In this document: positions 8,027 through 16,670 of the stretch, in pieces
Layout of the letters: each line of letters opens with the position of its first letter
Numbering within the stretch: the stretch's first letter is position 1
Source: Aeromicrobium ginsengisoli
GTDB taxonomy: Bacteria; Actinomycetota; Actinomycetes; Propionibacteriales; Nocardioidaceae
DNA: 64,000 nucleotides
Direction: 5' to 3'
Assembly: GCF_004134905.2 (NCBI RefSeq)
Contig: NZ_SDPQ02000003.1
Coordinates: forward strand, 248,001-312,000
Notes under the pieces: model-generated
Seen by the model: the letters and a program-made list of their open reading frames with translations, nothing else
What the model was told of the DNA's origin: nothing
The model's database searches: none
Made by a program: the position numbers and the translations under genes

Positions 8027-8335
8027 TCAGGGGCGGATCGCGAGGTGTCGAATCTGGTCGTCGTCGATGTCGATGAAGTGGTAGCGCAGGGCGATGGGAC
8101 TGCCGGGAAAGTCACCGGCGATGTCGGCCGTCGCGATCGGGTAGCCGTCATCGGTCGACACGTCGATGACGGTGTACGACACGGAAGGCACGTCCGAGCG
8201 CCATGCCCTGACCTCGGCGATGCCGCGGTGCGTACGTCCGTCGTCCTCGACGACGACGTCGTCGGCGAACAGCTCGAACCACGCCTCCAGATCGGACACG
8301 GCAAGGTCGAAGTAGCGCTGGATCAGATCGGTCAT
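8027..8335 (-). CDS. NTF2/SnoaL-like fold protein
   Basis: A 102-residue alpha+beta-barrel protein of the SnoaL/NTF2-like superfamily, seen in the opening RYFDLAVSDLEAWFELFADDVVVEDDG and the later GDFPGSPIALRYHFIDIDDD (each shown here in segments of the family pattern). These folds act as small isomerases, hydrolases or binding domains; no catalytic residue pair can be assigned. It lies downstream of the two-component regulator gene on the same strand, with a 32-bp gap, so it may be a third gene of that operon. Confidence 0.75.
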   Translation of the reverse strand: MTDLIQRYFDLAVSDLEAWFELFADDVVVEDDGRTHRGIAEVRAWRSDVPSVSYTVIDVSTDDGYPIATADIAGDFPGSPIALRYHFIDIDDDQIRHLAIRP

Positions 8336-8367
8336 GGACCCATCCTCGCCGCCAGGTCAGACAATCC

Positions 8368-9027
8368 TCACTGTCCCCGCAGGTAGGTGAGGACGGCAGA
8401 GACGCGGCGGTCGTGGTCGTCGCCGAGGTCGAGCTTGGCGAAGATGCTGCCGACGTGCTTGCGCACGGCGGCGTCGCTGACGAACAGCGCCGCCGCGATC
8501 GACCCGTTGGTGCGTCCCTCAGCCATCAATGCGAGCACCTCGCGCTCGCGGGCGGTCAGTGCGGCGAGCGGACCGTCGTCGCTGCGGCGGGCCAGCAGCT
8601 GGCGTACGACCTCGGGGTCGACGACGGTCTGCCCCTCGACGACCTGGTCGAGGCTCACCAGGAAGTCGGCGACCCGGCCGACCCGGTCCTTGAGCAGATA
8701 GCCGATTCCAGCCGTCCCGGTGGAGTCCATGAGCACCGGGAGATAGGCGTCGGCGACATACTGCGACAGCACCAGGATCGGCAGCGCCGGCTGCTCCTCG
8801 CGGATCGCGGCGGCGGCACGGAGCCCCTCGTCGGAGTGGCCCGGCGGCATGCGTACGTCCGTGATCACCACGTCGGGCCGATCGGCGCGCACCGCGGCCA
8901 CCAGCTCGTCGGGGTCCGTCGCGCTCGCCACGACCTCGTGACCGGCACGCTCGAGGATGCCGATCAGTCCCTCACGGAGCAGCGCCGAGTCCTCAGCCAG
9001 GACGATCCTCAGCGGTCGACGTGCCAT
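8368..9027 (-). CDS. NarL/LuxR-family response regulator
   Basis: A 219-residue response regulator. The receiver domain (1-125) has acidic pocket E12/D13, phospho-acceptor D57 (ITDVRMP) and K113 (LLKDR). The LuxR-type HTH (about 150-212) contains LTAREREVLALMAEG and the recognition helix VSDAAVRKHVGSIF. It overlaps the upstream kinase gene by 19 bp, so the pair is co-translated. The likely target is the divergent ABC transporter operon and its own promoter, where a long palindrome lies. Confidence 0.95.
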   Translation of the reverse strand: MARRPLRIVLAEDSALLREGLIGILERAGHEVVASATDPDELVAAVRADRPDVVITDVRMPPGHSDEGLRAAAAIREEQPALPILVLSQYVADAYLPVLMDSTGTAGIGYLLKDRVGRVADFLVSLDQVVEGQTVVDPEVVRQLLARRSDDGPLAALTAREREVLALMAEGRTNGSIAAALFVSDAAVRKHVGSIFAKLDLGDDHDRRVSAVLTYLRGQ

Positions 9028-10274
9028 GGGCTCTCCATCCGCAACTCGGTCGGTCCTCCGGCGGGACTCGTGACGGTCAGCGTGCCACCCAGCGCGTCGA
9101 GCCTGGTGACGAGCCCGGACAGGCCGGTCCCCTCCCCGACGACCGCGCCGCCGTGGCCGTCGTCGCTGACGACCAGCACCAACGAGTCGCCTGCTCGGCG
9201 GGCCTGGATCGCGGCGCTGCGGGCCTCGGCGTGCTTGGCGACGTTGGCCAGCCCCTCGCTGACCACGAAGTAGGCCGCGGCCTCGACCTGCGCCGGCGGC
9301 CGCTCGTCGAGCGACACGTCGACGCGTACGGGTATCGGCATGCGGTCGGCGACCTCGCGGATCGCGGCGCCGAGCCCGAGGTCGGTGAGGACGCGGGGAT
9401 GCACGCCGCGTACGACCTCGCGCAGGTCGGCGAGTGCCGCCTCGGCCTCACTGTGCGCCTGGCGTACGAGGGCCAGCCCCTCGCCCTCGGGCACGTCGAG
9501 CTCGGCGCGACCGAGCAGCATCGTCAGCGCGACCATGCGCTGCTGCACCCCGTCGTGCAGGTCGCGCTCGATGCGCTTGCGCTCGGTCTCGAACGCGTCG
9601 ACGAGGTCGATCCGCGACCGGCGCAGCTCGGTGACGCGGGCCTCGAGCTCCTCCTCGCGCGGGCTCAGCAGGATGCGCGCCAGCGACGACTGGGCTGCAG
9701 CGAGCACCGTCAGGACGTACGAGCCCAGGACCAGGCCGACCGGCGTCGCGATGATCGCGAACGGCAGCGCCTCGCGGGTCGAGTCGAGCTGCCACCAGAG
9801 CATGCCGACCGTGTCGTAGTGGGCGAGCAGCGGCGAGAGCAGCGACACCACGACGGTCGTCACCACGACCACGACGACGAGGGCGTCGACGGCCCAGAGG
9901 ATCAGCGCGAGCAGGACGGCGTAGCCGAGGGCACGCCACGACGCGGCGTCGCGCGGGGTCCGCCACCACGGTGTCTCCGAGGGCCCCGGCGCCGCGGCCT
10001 CCCCCAGCATCAGCGGCAGCCGTCGGCGCTCCACGACGGCGATCATGGCGCCGAGCTTGGGCAGCGCGCCGAGGATGAACAAGCCGATGATGAGCGGGGT
10101 CGTCACGACACCCACGCCGATCGTCACGAAGAATCCGACGAGCGAGACCAGGCCGATCACGGCACCGGTCAGCAGGTAGGCGAGCGAGCGCCATGGCCAC
10201 GGCGAGAGCACGAGGCGTACGGGATTGCCGCCGACGACCGACCACACCGGGGAGGTACGCGTCGCGGAGGTCAT
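9009..10274 (-). CDS. Sensor histidine kinase (HisKA_3, DesK/NarX-like)
   Basis: A 421-residue membrane kinase. About five hydrophobic segments fall within residues 30-200 with little extracytoplasmic sequence, suggesting intramembrane or ABC-transporter-linked sensing. The dimerisation/phosphorylation helix has ERDLHDGVQQR with H240; the ATPase domain has N-box SEGLANVAKHAEA and G-box SDDGHGG. It partners the overlapping response regulator and lies divergent to an ABC ATPase/FtsX permease pair, an arrangement typical of cell-envelope or antibiotic-stress sensing modules. Confidence 0.94.
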   Translation of the reverse strand: MTSATRTSPVWSVVGGNPVRLVLSPWPWRSLAYLLTGAVIGLVSLVGFFVTIGVGVVTTPLIIGLFILGALPKLGAMIAVVERRRLPLMLGEAAAPGPSETPWWRTPRDAASWRALGYAVLLALILWAVDALVVVVVVTTVVVSLLSPLLAHYDTVGMLWWQLDSTREALPFAIIATPVGLVLGSYVLTVLAAAQSSLARILLSPREEELEARVTELRRSRIDLVDAFETERKRIERDLHDGVQQRMVALTMLLGRAELDVPEGEGLALVRQAHSEAEAALADLREVVRGVHPRVLTDLGLGAAIREVADRMPIPVRVDVSLDERPPAQVEAAAYFVVSEGLANVAKHAEARSAAIQARRAGDSLVLVVSDDGHGGAVVGEGTGLSGLVTRLDALGGTLTVTSPAGGPTELRMESPWHVDR

Positions 10275-10324
10275 GATGACCCAGCGTAGGGGCGCGGACC
10301 GGCGATGACAGTGACCTCAGGTCC

Positions 10325-10358
10325 ACTCTGGGGGTAGCGCGTGCGCTACCCCAAGAGT
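10325..10358. promoter_or_regulatory. 34-bp palindrome between kinase and ABC operons
   Basis: GGGGTAGCGC (10331-10340) and GCGCTACCCC (10343-10352) are perfect 10-bp arms around GT. After one mismatch the symmetry resumes with ACTCT (10325-10329) and AGAGT (10354-10358). It is midway between two divergent start codons (10274 and 10408), so it cannot be a 3' terminator of either gene. A binding site for the dimeric LuxR-type regulator is the simplest reading; a 5'-leader hairpin is the alternative. Confidence 0.7.
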
Positions 10359-10407
10359 CGCTCGCAGGCCAGAGACGGCGCGGGCTCGCCGACGATGTCA
10401 TGGAGTC

Positions 10408-11175
10408 ATGACAACTCTCACCGCTTCCGATCCCGGTCGAACCACCACCCGTACCGACGCCGTGGTCCTGGACGGCGTCACCAAGACGTACGCGTCCAAG
10501 GCCGGCAAGGTCGACGCGCTGCGCGGCATCACCCACACCTTCGCTGCGTCGACGTTCACCGCCGTCATGGGGCCTTCGGGGTCCGGCAAGTCGACGCTGC
10601 TGCAGTGCGCGGCCGGCCTCGACCGCCCGACGAAGGGCACGGTCCTGGTCGCCGGCACGGACCTGGCGAAGCTCAACGAGGTCGAGCTGACCACGATGCG
10701 CCGCTCGACGATGGGCTTCGTCTTCCAGTCCTACAACCTGCTGCCGGCCCTCACGGTGTTCGACAACGTCGCGCTGCCGCTGAGGCTCGCAGGCGTACGA
10801 CCCGGTCGCCGCGACATCCTCACGGCGCTCGCAGAGGTCGGCCTCGAAGGGCACCAGGGACGCCGGCCCGCCGAGCTCTCCGGCGGCCAGCAGCAGCGGG
10901 TCTCGATCGCCCGCGCGCTCATCGCGCGGCCGCAGGTCGTGTTCGCCGACGAGCCGACCGGTGCCCTCGACCGTACGAGCAGCCACCAGGTGCTCGAGCT
11001 GCTGCGACGGTCCGTCGACGAGCAGGGCCACACGATCGCGATGGTCACGCACGATCCGGTCGCGGCGTCGTACGCCCACGCGGTGATCTTCCTCGAGGAC
11101 GGCCGGCTCGTCGGGCAGCTTCAGCACGGCACCGCGTCCCAGATCGCCGCGATGATGAGCGAGCTCGAACGATGA
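10408..11175 (+). CDS. ABC transporter ATP-binding protein (MacB/LolD type)
   Basis: A 255-residue ATPase: Walker A GPSGSGKST (55-63), Q-loop in VFQSYNLLPALT, signature LSGGQQQR (157-164), Walker B VVFADEP (177-183) and the H-loop in AMVTHDP. The LLPALTVFDNV segment is characteristic of the MacB/LolD/FtsE group that pairs with FtsX-like permeases. Its stop overlaps the start of the permease gene by 4 bp. It is divergent from a two-component system that probably regulates it. Confidence 0.96.
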   Translation: MTTLTASDPGRTTTRTDAVVLDGVTKTYASKAGKVDALRGITHTFAASTFTAVMGPSGSGKSTLLQCAAGLDRPTKGTVLVAGTDLAKLNEVELTTMRRSTMGFVFQSYNLLPALTVFDNVALPLRLAGVRPGRRDILTALAEVGLEGHQGRRPAELSGGQQQRVSIARALIARPQVVFADEPTGALDRTSSHQVLELLRRSVDEQGHTIAMVTHDPVAASYAHAVIFLEDGRLVGQLQHGTASQIAAMMSELER

Positions 11176-13082
11176 TGCTCCTCGACCTCAGCCGGCACAC
11201 CGTCCGGCGCAACGTCGCGCCGTACGTCGGATCGTTCGTCGCGTTGTTCCTCGGCGTCACGCTGATCGGACTGACGGTGGAGATGATCACCGCCGTCGCC
11301 GAGGCCACGTCGCGGCTCGAGCCCGGTGACGCCAAGACCCGCCTGCAGCTCGATGACCTGGCCTCGATGTTCGGGGTGATGTCCGGCTTCTCCGGGTTCA
11401 TCGCGATCTTCGTGGTCGCGAGCACGTTCTCGTTCGTCGTCTCGTCGCGTCGCCGTGAGCTCGGACTGCTGCGCCTGATCGGCTCGACCCCGCGTCAGGT
11501 CCGCCGGATGATCCTCGGGGAGTCGCTGATCGTCGCGGCCGCCGCCTCGCTCGCGGGCTGCGCGTTCGCCCATCTGATCACCCCGATGACGCTCTGGCTC
11601 GCGCACGAGCGCGGCCTGACGCCGATGAAGCTGGACCCGCCGACCTTCTGGCCCACGCTTGCCATCGCGTTTCCGATCGGCGCCGTCGTCGCCCTCGTCG
11701 GTGTCCGCTCCGCCGCGCGCCGGGCGTCGAGGATCCCGCCCGTCGATGCGATGCGGGAGGCCGCCGTCGAGCGTCGGCGGATGGGTTTCTGGCGATTCGT
11801 CGTCGGGCTCGTCTGCCTCGCCGGATCGCTCACGATGCTCGTCACGATGGGCGCCGTCACCGGCGAGCTGTCCCTCGTCCTCGGCATCTTCGCGCCGGAG
11901 ATGCTCGTGATCTCCGCCGTGTGCTTCGGCCCGTGGCTGTTCCCGGCGCTCGCGCGGCTCATCGCCTGGCCGCTGGTACGCCGGGGCGACGTGACGATCC
12001 GGCTGGCGCGCGACAACGTCGCTGCCTCGGCGAAGCGCACCGCATCGCTAGCGGCACCGACCCTCGCGATCTCGGCGATCGGCGGATCGCTGCTCCTGAC
12101 CCTCGGCATCGCCGCGGACTGGGACCACGCGATCAACCAGGAGTACCTCAAGGCACCGGTCGTCGTGCAGGGCGATGAACGTACGGGCGAGGCGCTCGCG
12201 AGCTCGCCCGCCGTCAAGGTTGCCGACGCCGGAGCGGCGACCAGCATCACGCTGATCGACCGCGAGGGCGAGCGGGAGCTCGAGGATGCGCAGACGATCA
12301 ACGTCCCCGATGCGGTCGCCGCCCGCGGACTGACCGCCCACAAGGGATCACTCAGTGAGCTCCACGGCCGCACCATCGCGATGTCGACGTCGTACGCCTT
12401 CGACAGCGGTTATCACCTCGGCAGCACGATGCGGGTCGCGTTCGGCAGCGGCAAGCCGATCGACCTCAAGGTCGTGGCCATCGTCGAGTCGGCGCCGTCG
12501 CTGTACGGCGACCTGCTGCTGCCACCGGGTCTGGTGAAGGCGAAGCCCGACCGTTGGTTCGTCGTCCCCCAGTCCGGTGTCGCCGACCCGGTGTCGACGA
12601 TCAACGCCGAGCTGCGTGGGACCTCGGGACACGCCGAGTCCGCCGATGCGTGGCTCGCCGCGACCGATGCCGACCTGCGCAGGAACAACACGTTCGCGCT
12701 GTGGGTGCTGCTCGGCCCGTCGGGGTTCTACGCGGCCTTGGCGATCGCCAACACGTTGCTGATGGGCAGCCTGCAGCGGCACCGCGAGTTCGTCGCGACG
12801 CGGCTGATCGGCGCGACGGAGCGACAGGTCCGCAAGGTCGTCCTCTGGGAGTCCGCCCTCGTGACCGCCACGTCGCTGACGATGGGCGCGATCATCAGCG
12901 CGACGGTCGCGGTGCTGGTCGGCCGGTCGCTCGGCAGCGGTCTGGAGAGCATGCCGGTCGACGTGCCGTGGCTCGGCCTCGGCGCGATCGGCGCGACGTG
13001 TCTCGTCATCGCCACGGTCGCCGCGGTGGCTCCGACGAGCTTCATGCTGCGCCGGGTGCACCCTTCCCAAGCCGCGGAGTAG
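11172..13082 (+). CDS. FtsX-like ABC transporter permease
   Basis: A 636-residue permease with two FtsX-like modules. Membrane segments occur near residues 17-40, 75-105, 120-140, 160-180 and 200-230, then again around residues 290-310 and in the C-terminal 180 residues; between them is a large extracytoplasmic domain. Family sequences SSRRRELGLLRLIGSTPRQVRRM and, in the second half, HREFVATRLIGATERQVRKV (segments) are the coupling helices to the ATPase. The ATG at 11172 overlaps the ATPase stop (ATGA); an immediately following ATG is equally possible. Such exporters handle lipids, peptides or antibiotics. Confidence 0.93.
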   Translation: MMLLDLSRHTVRRNVAPYVGSFVALFLGVTLIGLTVEMITAVAEATSRLEPGDAKTRLQLDDLASMFGVMSGFSGFIAIFVVASTFSFVVSSRRRELGLLRLIGSTPRQVRRMILGESLIVAAAASLAGCAFAHLITPMTLWLAHERGLTPMKLDPPTFWPTLAIAFPIGAVVALVGVRSAARRASRIPPVDAMREAAVERRRMGFWRFVVGLVCLAGSLTMLVTMGAVTGELSLVLGIFAPEMLVISAVCFGPWLFPALARLIAWPLVRRGDVTIRLARDNVAASAKRTASLAAPTLAISAIGGSLLLTLGIAADWDHAINQEYLKAPVVVQGDERTGEALASSPAVKVADAGAATSITLIDREGERELEDAQTINVPDAVAARGLTAHKGSLSELHGRTIAMSTSYAFDSGYHLGSTMRVAFGSGKPIDLKVVAIVESAPSLYGDLLLPPGLVKAKPDRWFVVPQSGVADPVSTINAELRGTSGHAESADAWLAATDADLRRNNTFALWVLLGPSGFYAALAIANTLLMGSLQRHREFVATRLIGATERQVRKVVLWESALVTATSLTMGAIISATVAVLVGRSLGSGLESMPVDVPWLGLGAIGATCLVIATVAAVAPTSFMLRRVHPSQAAE

Positions 13083-13089
13083 TTCGGGA

Positions 13090-13159
13090 ACCCGCTGAGC
13101 ATGACGTTTCTGTCGTGGTCATGCGGCGTGTCGCAGCAGAAACGTCAGTCTCAGCGGGT
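13090..13159. repeat. Dispersed palindromic element, copy A
   Basis: 23-nt arms at 13090-13112 and 13137-13159 match at 21 of 23 positions and flank a 24-nt centre. The outer block CCCGCTGAG and inner block GACGTTTCTG are shared with copy B at 49484-49547, and the 28 nt between the GTTTC/GAAAC blocks also align (18 of 28 identical). It lies between the converging permease and purQ genes and probably also works as a terminator. Confidence 0.8.
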
Positions 13160-13167
13160 GCTTGGCT

Positions 13168-13839
13168 TCAGGCGGAGGTGAGGGTGGCCAGGGCCGAGGT
13201 GAAGAGCGCGAGACCGTCGGTGCCGGGGCCGGTGAGGTCCTCGACCGCGTGCTCGGGGTGCGGCATGAGCCCGACGACGTTGCCGCACTCGTTGGTGATG
13301 CCGGCGATGTCGCGCAGCGATCCGTTGGGGTTGAAGTCGACGTAGCGGAACACGACCTGACCCTCACCCTCGAGCCGGTCGAGCGTGTCCTCGTCAGCGA
13401 CGAAGCCACCCTCGCCGTTCTTGAGCGGGATGACGATCTCGTCGCCGACCGAGAGGTCCGACGTCCACGCGGTCGAGGAGCTCTCGACCTTGAGGGTCTG
13501 GTCGCGGCAGATGAACGTGCGGTGGTCGTTGCGGATCAGGGCGCCGGGCAGCAGGTGCGACTCGCACAGGATCTGGAAGCCGTTGCAGATGCCGAGCACC
13601 GGCATGCCACCCTGGGCCGCCGCGATGACCTCGGTCATGACGGGTGCGAACCGGGCGATCGCGCCGGCGCGCAGGTAGTCGCCGTAGGAGAAGCCGCCGG
13701 GCAGGATGACCGCGTCGACACCCTTGAGGTCGTGGTCGCCGTGCCACAGCGCGACGGGCTCACCACCGGCGATGCGTACGGCGCGCTGGGCGTCGACATC
13801 GTCGAGCGACCCCGGGAACGTGACGACGCCAACCTTCAT
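13168..13839 (-). CDS. purQ: Phosphoribosylformylglycinamidine synthase subunit PurQ
   Basis: A 223-residue class I glutamine amidotransferase, the ammonia-supplying subunit of FGAM synthase in step 4 of purine synthesis. The nucleophile is C85 in GICNGFQIL and the catalytic His lies in LMPHPEHA near residue 195. PurS is encoded 79 bp upstream on the same strand, but PurL, the synthetase subunit, is not in the window: a converging gene follows purQ. Confidence 0.97.
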   Translation of the reverse strand: MKVGVVTFPGSLDDVDAQRAVRIAGGEPVALWHGDHDLKGVDAVILPGGFSYGDYLRAGAIARFAPVMTEVIAAAQGGMPVLGICNGFQILCESHLLPGALIRNDHRTFICRDQTLKVESSSTAWTSDLSVGDEIVIPLKNGEGGFVADEDTLDRLEGEGQVVFRYVDFNPNGSLRDIAGITNECGNVVGLMPHPEHAVEDLTGPGTDGLALFTSALATLTSA

Positions 13840-13918
13840 GCGGGCTCCCCTGCGGAAAGTGCGGCACGCAGGAGATCCCGCATGAATTGTCCTTGTCGGT
13901 TCACTCGCTGCCGCTCGC

Positions 13919-14161
13919 TCACTGATCGACCCTGACCGAGTAGTCCTCGATGACTGGGTTGGACAACAGCGTGCCGGCCAGAGCGTGGACCTCGGCGAGG
14001 GTGGCCTCGTCGGCGACCTCGACCTCGAGCTCGAACCGCTTGCCCTGACGTACGTCCGTCACGGCGTGATAGCCGAGGCGCGGCAGTGCGCCGTGGACGG
14101 CCTTGCCCTGCGGGTCGAGGATCTCGGGTTTGGGCATGACATCGACGATGACGCGGGCCAC
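13919..14161 (-). CDS. purS: Phosphoribosylformylglycinamidine synthase subunit PurS
   Basis: An 80-residue PurS, the small subunit bridging PurQ and PurL in the FGAM synthase complex. The pattern [19 protein letters not shown] (residues 4-22) is diagnostic of the family. The start is a GTG at 14161 preceded by AGGAG. A -10-like TAGAAT lies on the minus strand at 14197-14192. Confidence 0.96.
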   Translation of the reverse strand: MARVIVDVMPKPEILDPQGKAVHGALPRLGYHAVTDVRQGKRFELEVEVADEATLAEVHALAGTLLSNPVIEDYSVRVDQ

Positions 14162-14200
14162 GGACGCTCCTATTTCGGGGGTGTGGCTTCATTCTAATCG

Positions 14201-14297
14201 CGCTGACGGGAGACTTACGGCCGACCCGCAAGCCTCGGACAAGCGCGACAACCCACAAGCTCAGCCTCGCAGGCCAGCCGTAAGTCTCTCCTCAGCG
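14201..14297. repeat. Long inverted repeat upstream of purS
   Basis: 21-nt arms at 14201-14221 and 14277-14297 match at 19 of 21 positions (core GAGACTTACGGC / GCCGTAAGTCTC) around a 55-nt centre. Its outer ends start with CGCTGA, as do the two palindromic elements at 13.1 and 49.5 kb, but the core differs. It lies between the acyl-CoA ligase stop and the purS promoter, so it may end ligase transcription or regulate purS. Confidence 0.6.
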
Positions 14298-14317
14298 TCG
14301 CTGTCCCGGGCTGCGCC

Positions 14318-15874
14318 CTACGACAGCTCGCGCTTGAGGATCTTGCCGGTGCTGGTCATCGGCAGCTCGTCGAGGAACTGCACGACGCGCGGGTACTTGT
14401 AGGCCGCGAACTGCTCCTTGCCCCAGGCCACCAGGTCAGCCTCGGACACGTCGTCATGGTCCTTGTTCTTGACCACGACAGCCTTGATCTCCTCACCGTG
14501 CGACTCGTGCGGCACCCCGATCACGGCGACCAGCGACACCGCCGGGTGCTCCATGAGCACTTCCTCGAGCTCACGCGGATAGACGTTGAAGCCGCCACGG
14601 ATGATCATGTCCTTGGACCGGTCGACGATGTAGTAGAAGCCGTCCTCGTCCTTCTTGGCCAGGTCGCCGGACCTGAACCAGCCGTCGCGGATCGCCTCGG
14701 CCGTCGCCTCGGGCCGGCCGTAGTAGCCCTTCATGACGTTGTGGCCCTTGATCGCGATCTCGCCGACCGCGTCCGGGCTGTCCGGTACGTCCGACCAGTC
14801 GTCGTTGATCAGCTTCATCTCCACACCTGGGATCGGTACGCCGATCGAGCCGACCCGCGGCTCCTCCCCGAACCGCGAGAACGACGCCACCGGCGAGGTC
14901 TCCGACAACCCGTAGCCCTCCAGGATCGTGACCCCGAACCGCTCCTTGAACTGGCGGTGGATGTCGACCGGCAACGCCGAGCCGCCGGCCGCGGCGACCC
15001 GCAGGTTGGCCGCCAACGTCTCCACGTCGACCGTCTCGTCGAGGGCGCCGAGCAGGCCCCAGTACATCGTCGGGACGCCGGCAAAGAACGTCACGCCGTT
15101 GGCCAGCATGAGCTTCAACGCAGACTGCGCCTCGAACCGCGGCAGCATCACGACCGTGCCGCCGTACGCCATCGAGCCGTTCTGGATCACGGTCTGCCCG
15201 AACGAGTGGAACAACGGCAGCACGCACAGGTAGGTGTCGGGGCGCGCCGCGTCCGCGCCGAACAGGTCCGCGCCGGCCAGCGCGTTGTCGCGCATGTTGC
15301 GGTGCCGCAGCTCCGCACCCTTGGGCTGACCCGTCGTGCCCGACGTGTAGAGGATCACCGCGGTGTCGTCGTCATCGCGCGCGACCGTGTCGAACGTCGG
15401 CGGCTGCTGCGCCACGAGGGGGCCGTAGAACTCCGGCGGCTCCATCGGCTCAGGCTGCTGGGAGTCCAGCTTGATCAGGAAGAACTCCGTGCACGACTCC
15501 GTCGCCTGAAAGCCCTCCCACGCCGCGTCGCCGATCGGCAGGTCCGGCGTGCCCTCGAACGCGAAGTACGCCTTGGCGTCCGAATCGGCCAGGTGATAGG
15601 CCACCTCGCGGCCCTTGAGCAACACGTTGAGCGGTACGACCGTCGCGCCGGCCTTGAGGATCCCGAAGTAGATGATCGTGAAGTACGGCAGGTTGGGGCA
15701 CGACAGCGCGACCTTGTCGCCAGGCTCGATGCCGCGCGACACCAGCAGGTTCGCCACCTGGTTCGCAGCACCGTTGACCTGCGCATACGTCAACCGGGTG
15801 TCACCGAACACGATCGCCGTACGGTCGGCGTACTTCTCGGTCGACTGCTCCAACAAGGCGGCAAGATTGGCCAC
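14318..15874 (-). CDS. Long-chain fatty-acid--CoA ligase (acyl-AMP synthetase)
   Basis: A 518-residue ANL-superfamily adenylating enzyme that activates a carboxylic acid as acyl-AMP and transfers it to CoA. The P-loop YTSGTTGQPKGAE is around residues 175-187, the A5 motif GYGLSETSP near 319, the A8 hinge IRGGFNVYPRELE near 443, and the catalytic Lys motif TGKILKREL ends the protein. Length and C-terminus fit FadD-type ligases; chain-length preference cannot be inferred. Confidence 0.93.
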   Translation of the reverse strand: MANLAALLEQSTEKYADRTAIVFGDTRLTYAQVNGAANQVANLLVSRGIEPGDKVALSCPNLPYFTIIYFGILKAGATVVPLNVLLKGREVAYHLADSDAKAYFAFEGTPDLPIGDAAWEGFQATESCTEFFLIKLDSQQPEPMEPPEFYGPLVAQQPPTFDTVARDDDDTAVILYTSGTTGQPKGAELRHRNMRDNALAGADLFGADAARPDTYLCVLPLFHSFGQTVIQNGSMAYGGTVVMLPRFEAQSALKLMLANGVTFFAGVPTMYWGLLGALDETVDVETLAANLRVAAAGGSALPVDIHRQFKERFGVTILEGYGLSETSPVASFSRFGEEPRVGSIGVPIPGVEMKLINDDWSDVPDSPDAVGEIAIKGHNVMKGYYGRPEATAEAIRDGWFRSGDLAKKDEDGFYYIVDRSKDMIIRGGFNVYPRELEEVLMEHPAVSLVAVIGVPHESHGEEIKAVVVKNKDHDDVSEADLVAWGKEQFAAYKYPRVVQFLDELPMTSTGKILKRELS

Positions 15875-15932
15875 GGGTCTCCTCCAGGTGTGACGGGGCT
15901 CTCACCATACCCGCAGTATCTGGACGCCGGGG

Positions 15933-15959
15933 ACAACCTTCCGGCCGCTCCTGGCATCT
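15933..15959 (+). promoter_or_regulatory. ECF-type promoter signature P1
   Basis: ACAACCT (15933-15939) and GGCATCT (15953-15959), with 15 nt between CAAC and GGCATCT. The same arrangement occurs at 16610-16636 and, on the minus strand, at 18477-18450. An AAC-containing -35 is typical of ECF sigma factors. Confidence 0.6.
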
Positions 15960-15994
15960 AACCCTCGACACCACATCGAGCTGAGGGGAAAAGC

Positions 15995-16588
15995 ATGACC
16001 GCTCCCGTAGGACTGACCATGACACTCGCATCATCCACCGTTGCCGTCACGGGCACGATCTCCGACCCCGAGGGCTTTCCGCTCGCCGGGATCACGGTCG
16101 CCCTGTTCGCCAACGGCCGCGACGAAGGCGTCCGCGTGGACACCACGACCACGGACGACGTCGGCGGATACCGATTCACCCGGATGCACGCCACGGTGGG
16201 CGACGACTACCGGGTCGAGACCACCGATCCCTCGGGCGCCCACGTCTTCTCGCAATCGATCGTCACGATCACCTCCGGCCCGATGACGACGCATCACCGG
16301 ACGATCCAGGTTGCCGGCCACATCCAGGGCATCGTCAGGGCCCAGGACGACAGTGCGCGTGTGCAGTCCGGCACGGAGGTGTGCGTGACCGCGACCGGCG
16401 AGCACGCCGTCCAGGCGGTGAACGTGTCGGCCAGGGGCAGGTTCCGCATCGGCGGACTCCCGGCCGGGGAGTACGCCGTGACGTTCCACGCCAGCAACCC
16501 CAAGCTCGCCGACCTCCCGCCGACCCTGGTCACGGTCACGGCTGGCCGTACGACGACGATCGAGGACCGAGCCCTGCCGACACGGTGA
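15995..16588 (+). CDS. Cna-B/carboxypeptidase-regulatory-like protein without signal peptide
   Basis: A 197-residue all-beta protein with two prealbumin-like repeats: VTGTISDPEGFPLAGITVAL (about 18-37) and the later GRFRIGGLPAGEYAVTFHAS block. It is a paralogue of the next gene, sharing the same domain order and a similar upstream region, yet its first 20 residues (MTAPVGLTMTLASSTVAVTG) show no basic/hydrophobic signal peptide. It may have lost export, or be cytoplasmic. Ribosome-binding site GAGGGGAAAAG precedes the ATG. Function unknown. Confidence 0.75.
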   Translation: MTAPVGLTMTLASSTVAVTGTISDPEGFPLAGITVALFANGRDEGVRVDTTTTDDVGGYRFTRMHATVGDDYRVETTDPSGAHVFSQSIVTITSGPMTTHHRTIQVAGHIQGIVRAQDDSARVQSGTEVCVTATGEHAVQAVNVSARGRFRIGGLPAGEYAVTFHASNPKLADLPPTLVTVTAGRTTTIEDRALPTR

Positions 16589-16609
16589 TCAGACCCGTCA
16601 CAGAACGAG

Positions 16610-16636
16610 ACAACCTTTTGGGCCGACCGGGCATCT
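16610..16636 (+). promoter_or_regulatory. ECF-type promoter signature P2
   Basis: ACAACCT starts at 16610 and GGCATCT is at 16630-16636, with 15 nt between CAAC and GGCATCT. The region from here to the ATG aligns with the P1 leader, so promoter and gene were duplicated together. Confidence 0.6.
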
Positions 16637-16670
16637 CCCCTCACGACATCACCGAACCCGAGGGGGAAGC

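Noticed and set aside
8027..8335. Anti-sense frame on the plus strand covering this region as an extension of the MFS gene
   Set aside because: The MFS stop is clear at 7994, and the minus-strand NTF2-like frame has convincing family sequence.
10341..11171. An N-terminal extension of the FtsX-like permease frame back to 10341
   Set aside because: It overlaps the whole ATPase gene in another frame and reads as Arg-rich nonsense; the ATGA overlap at 11172 is the real start.
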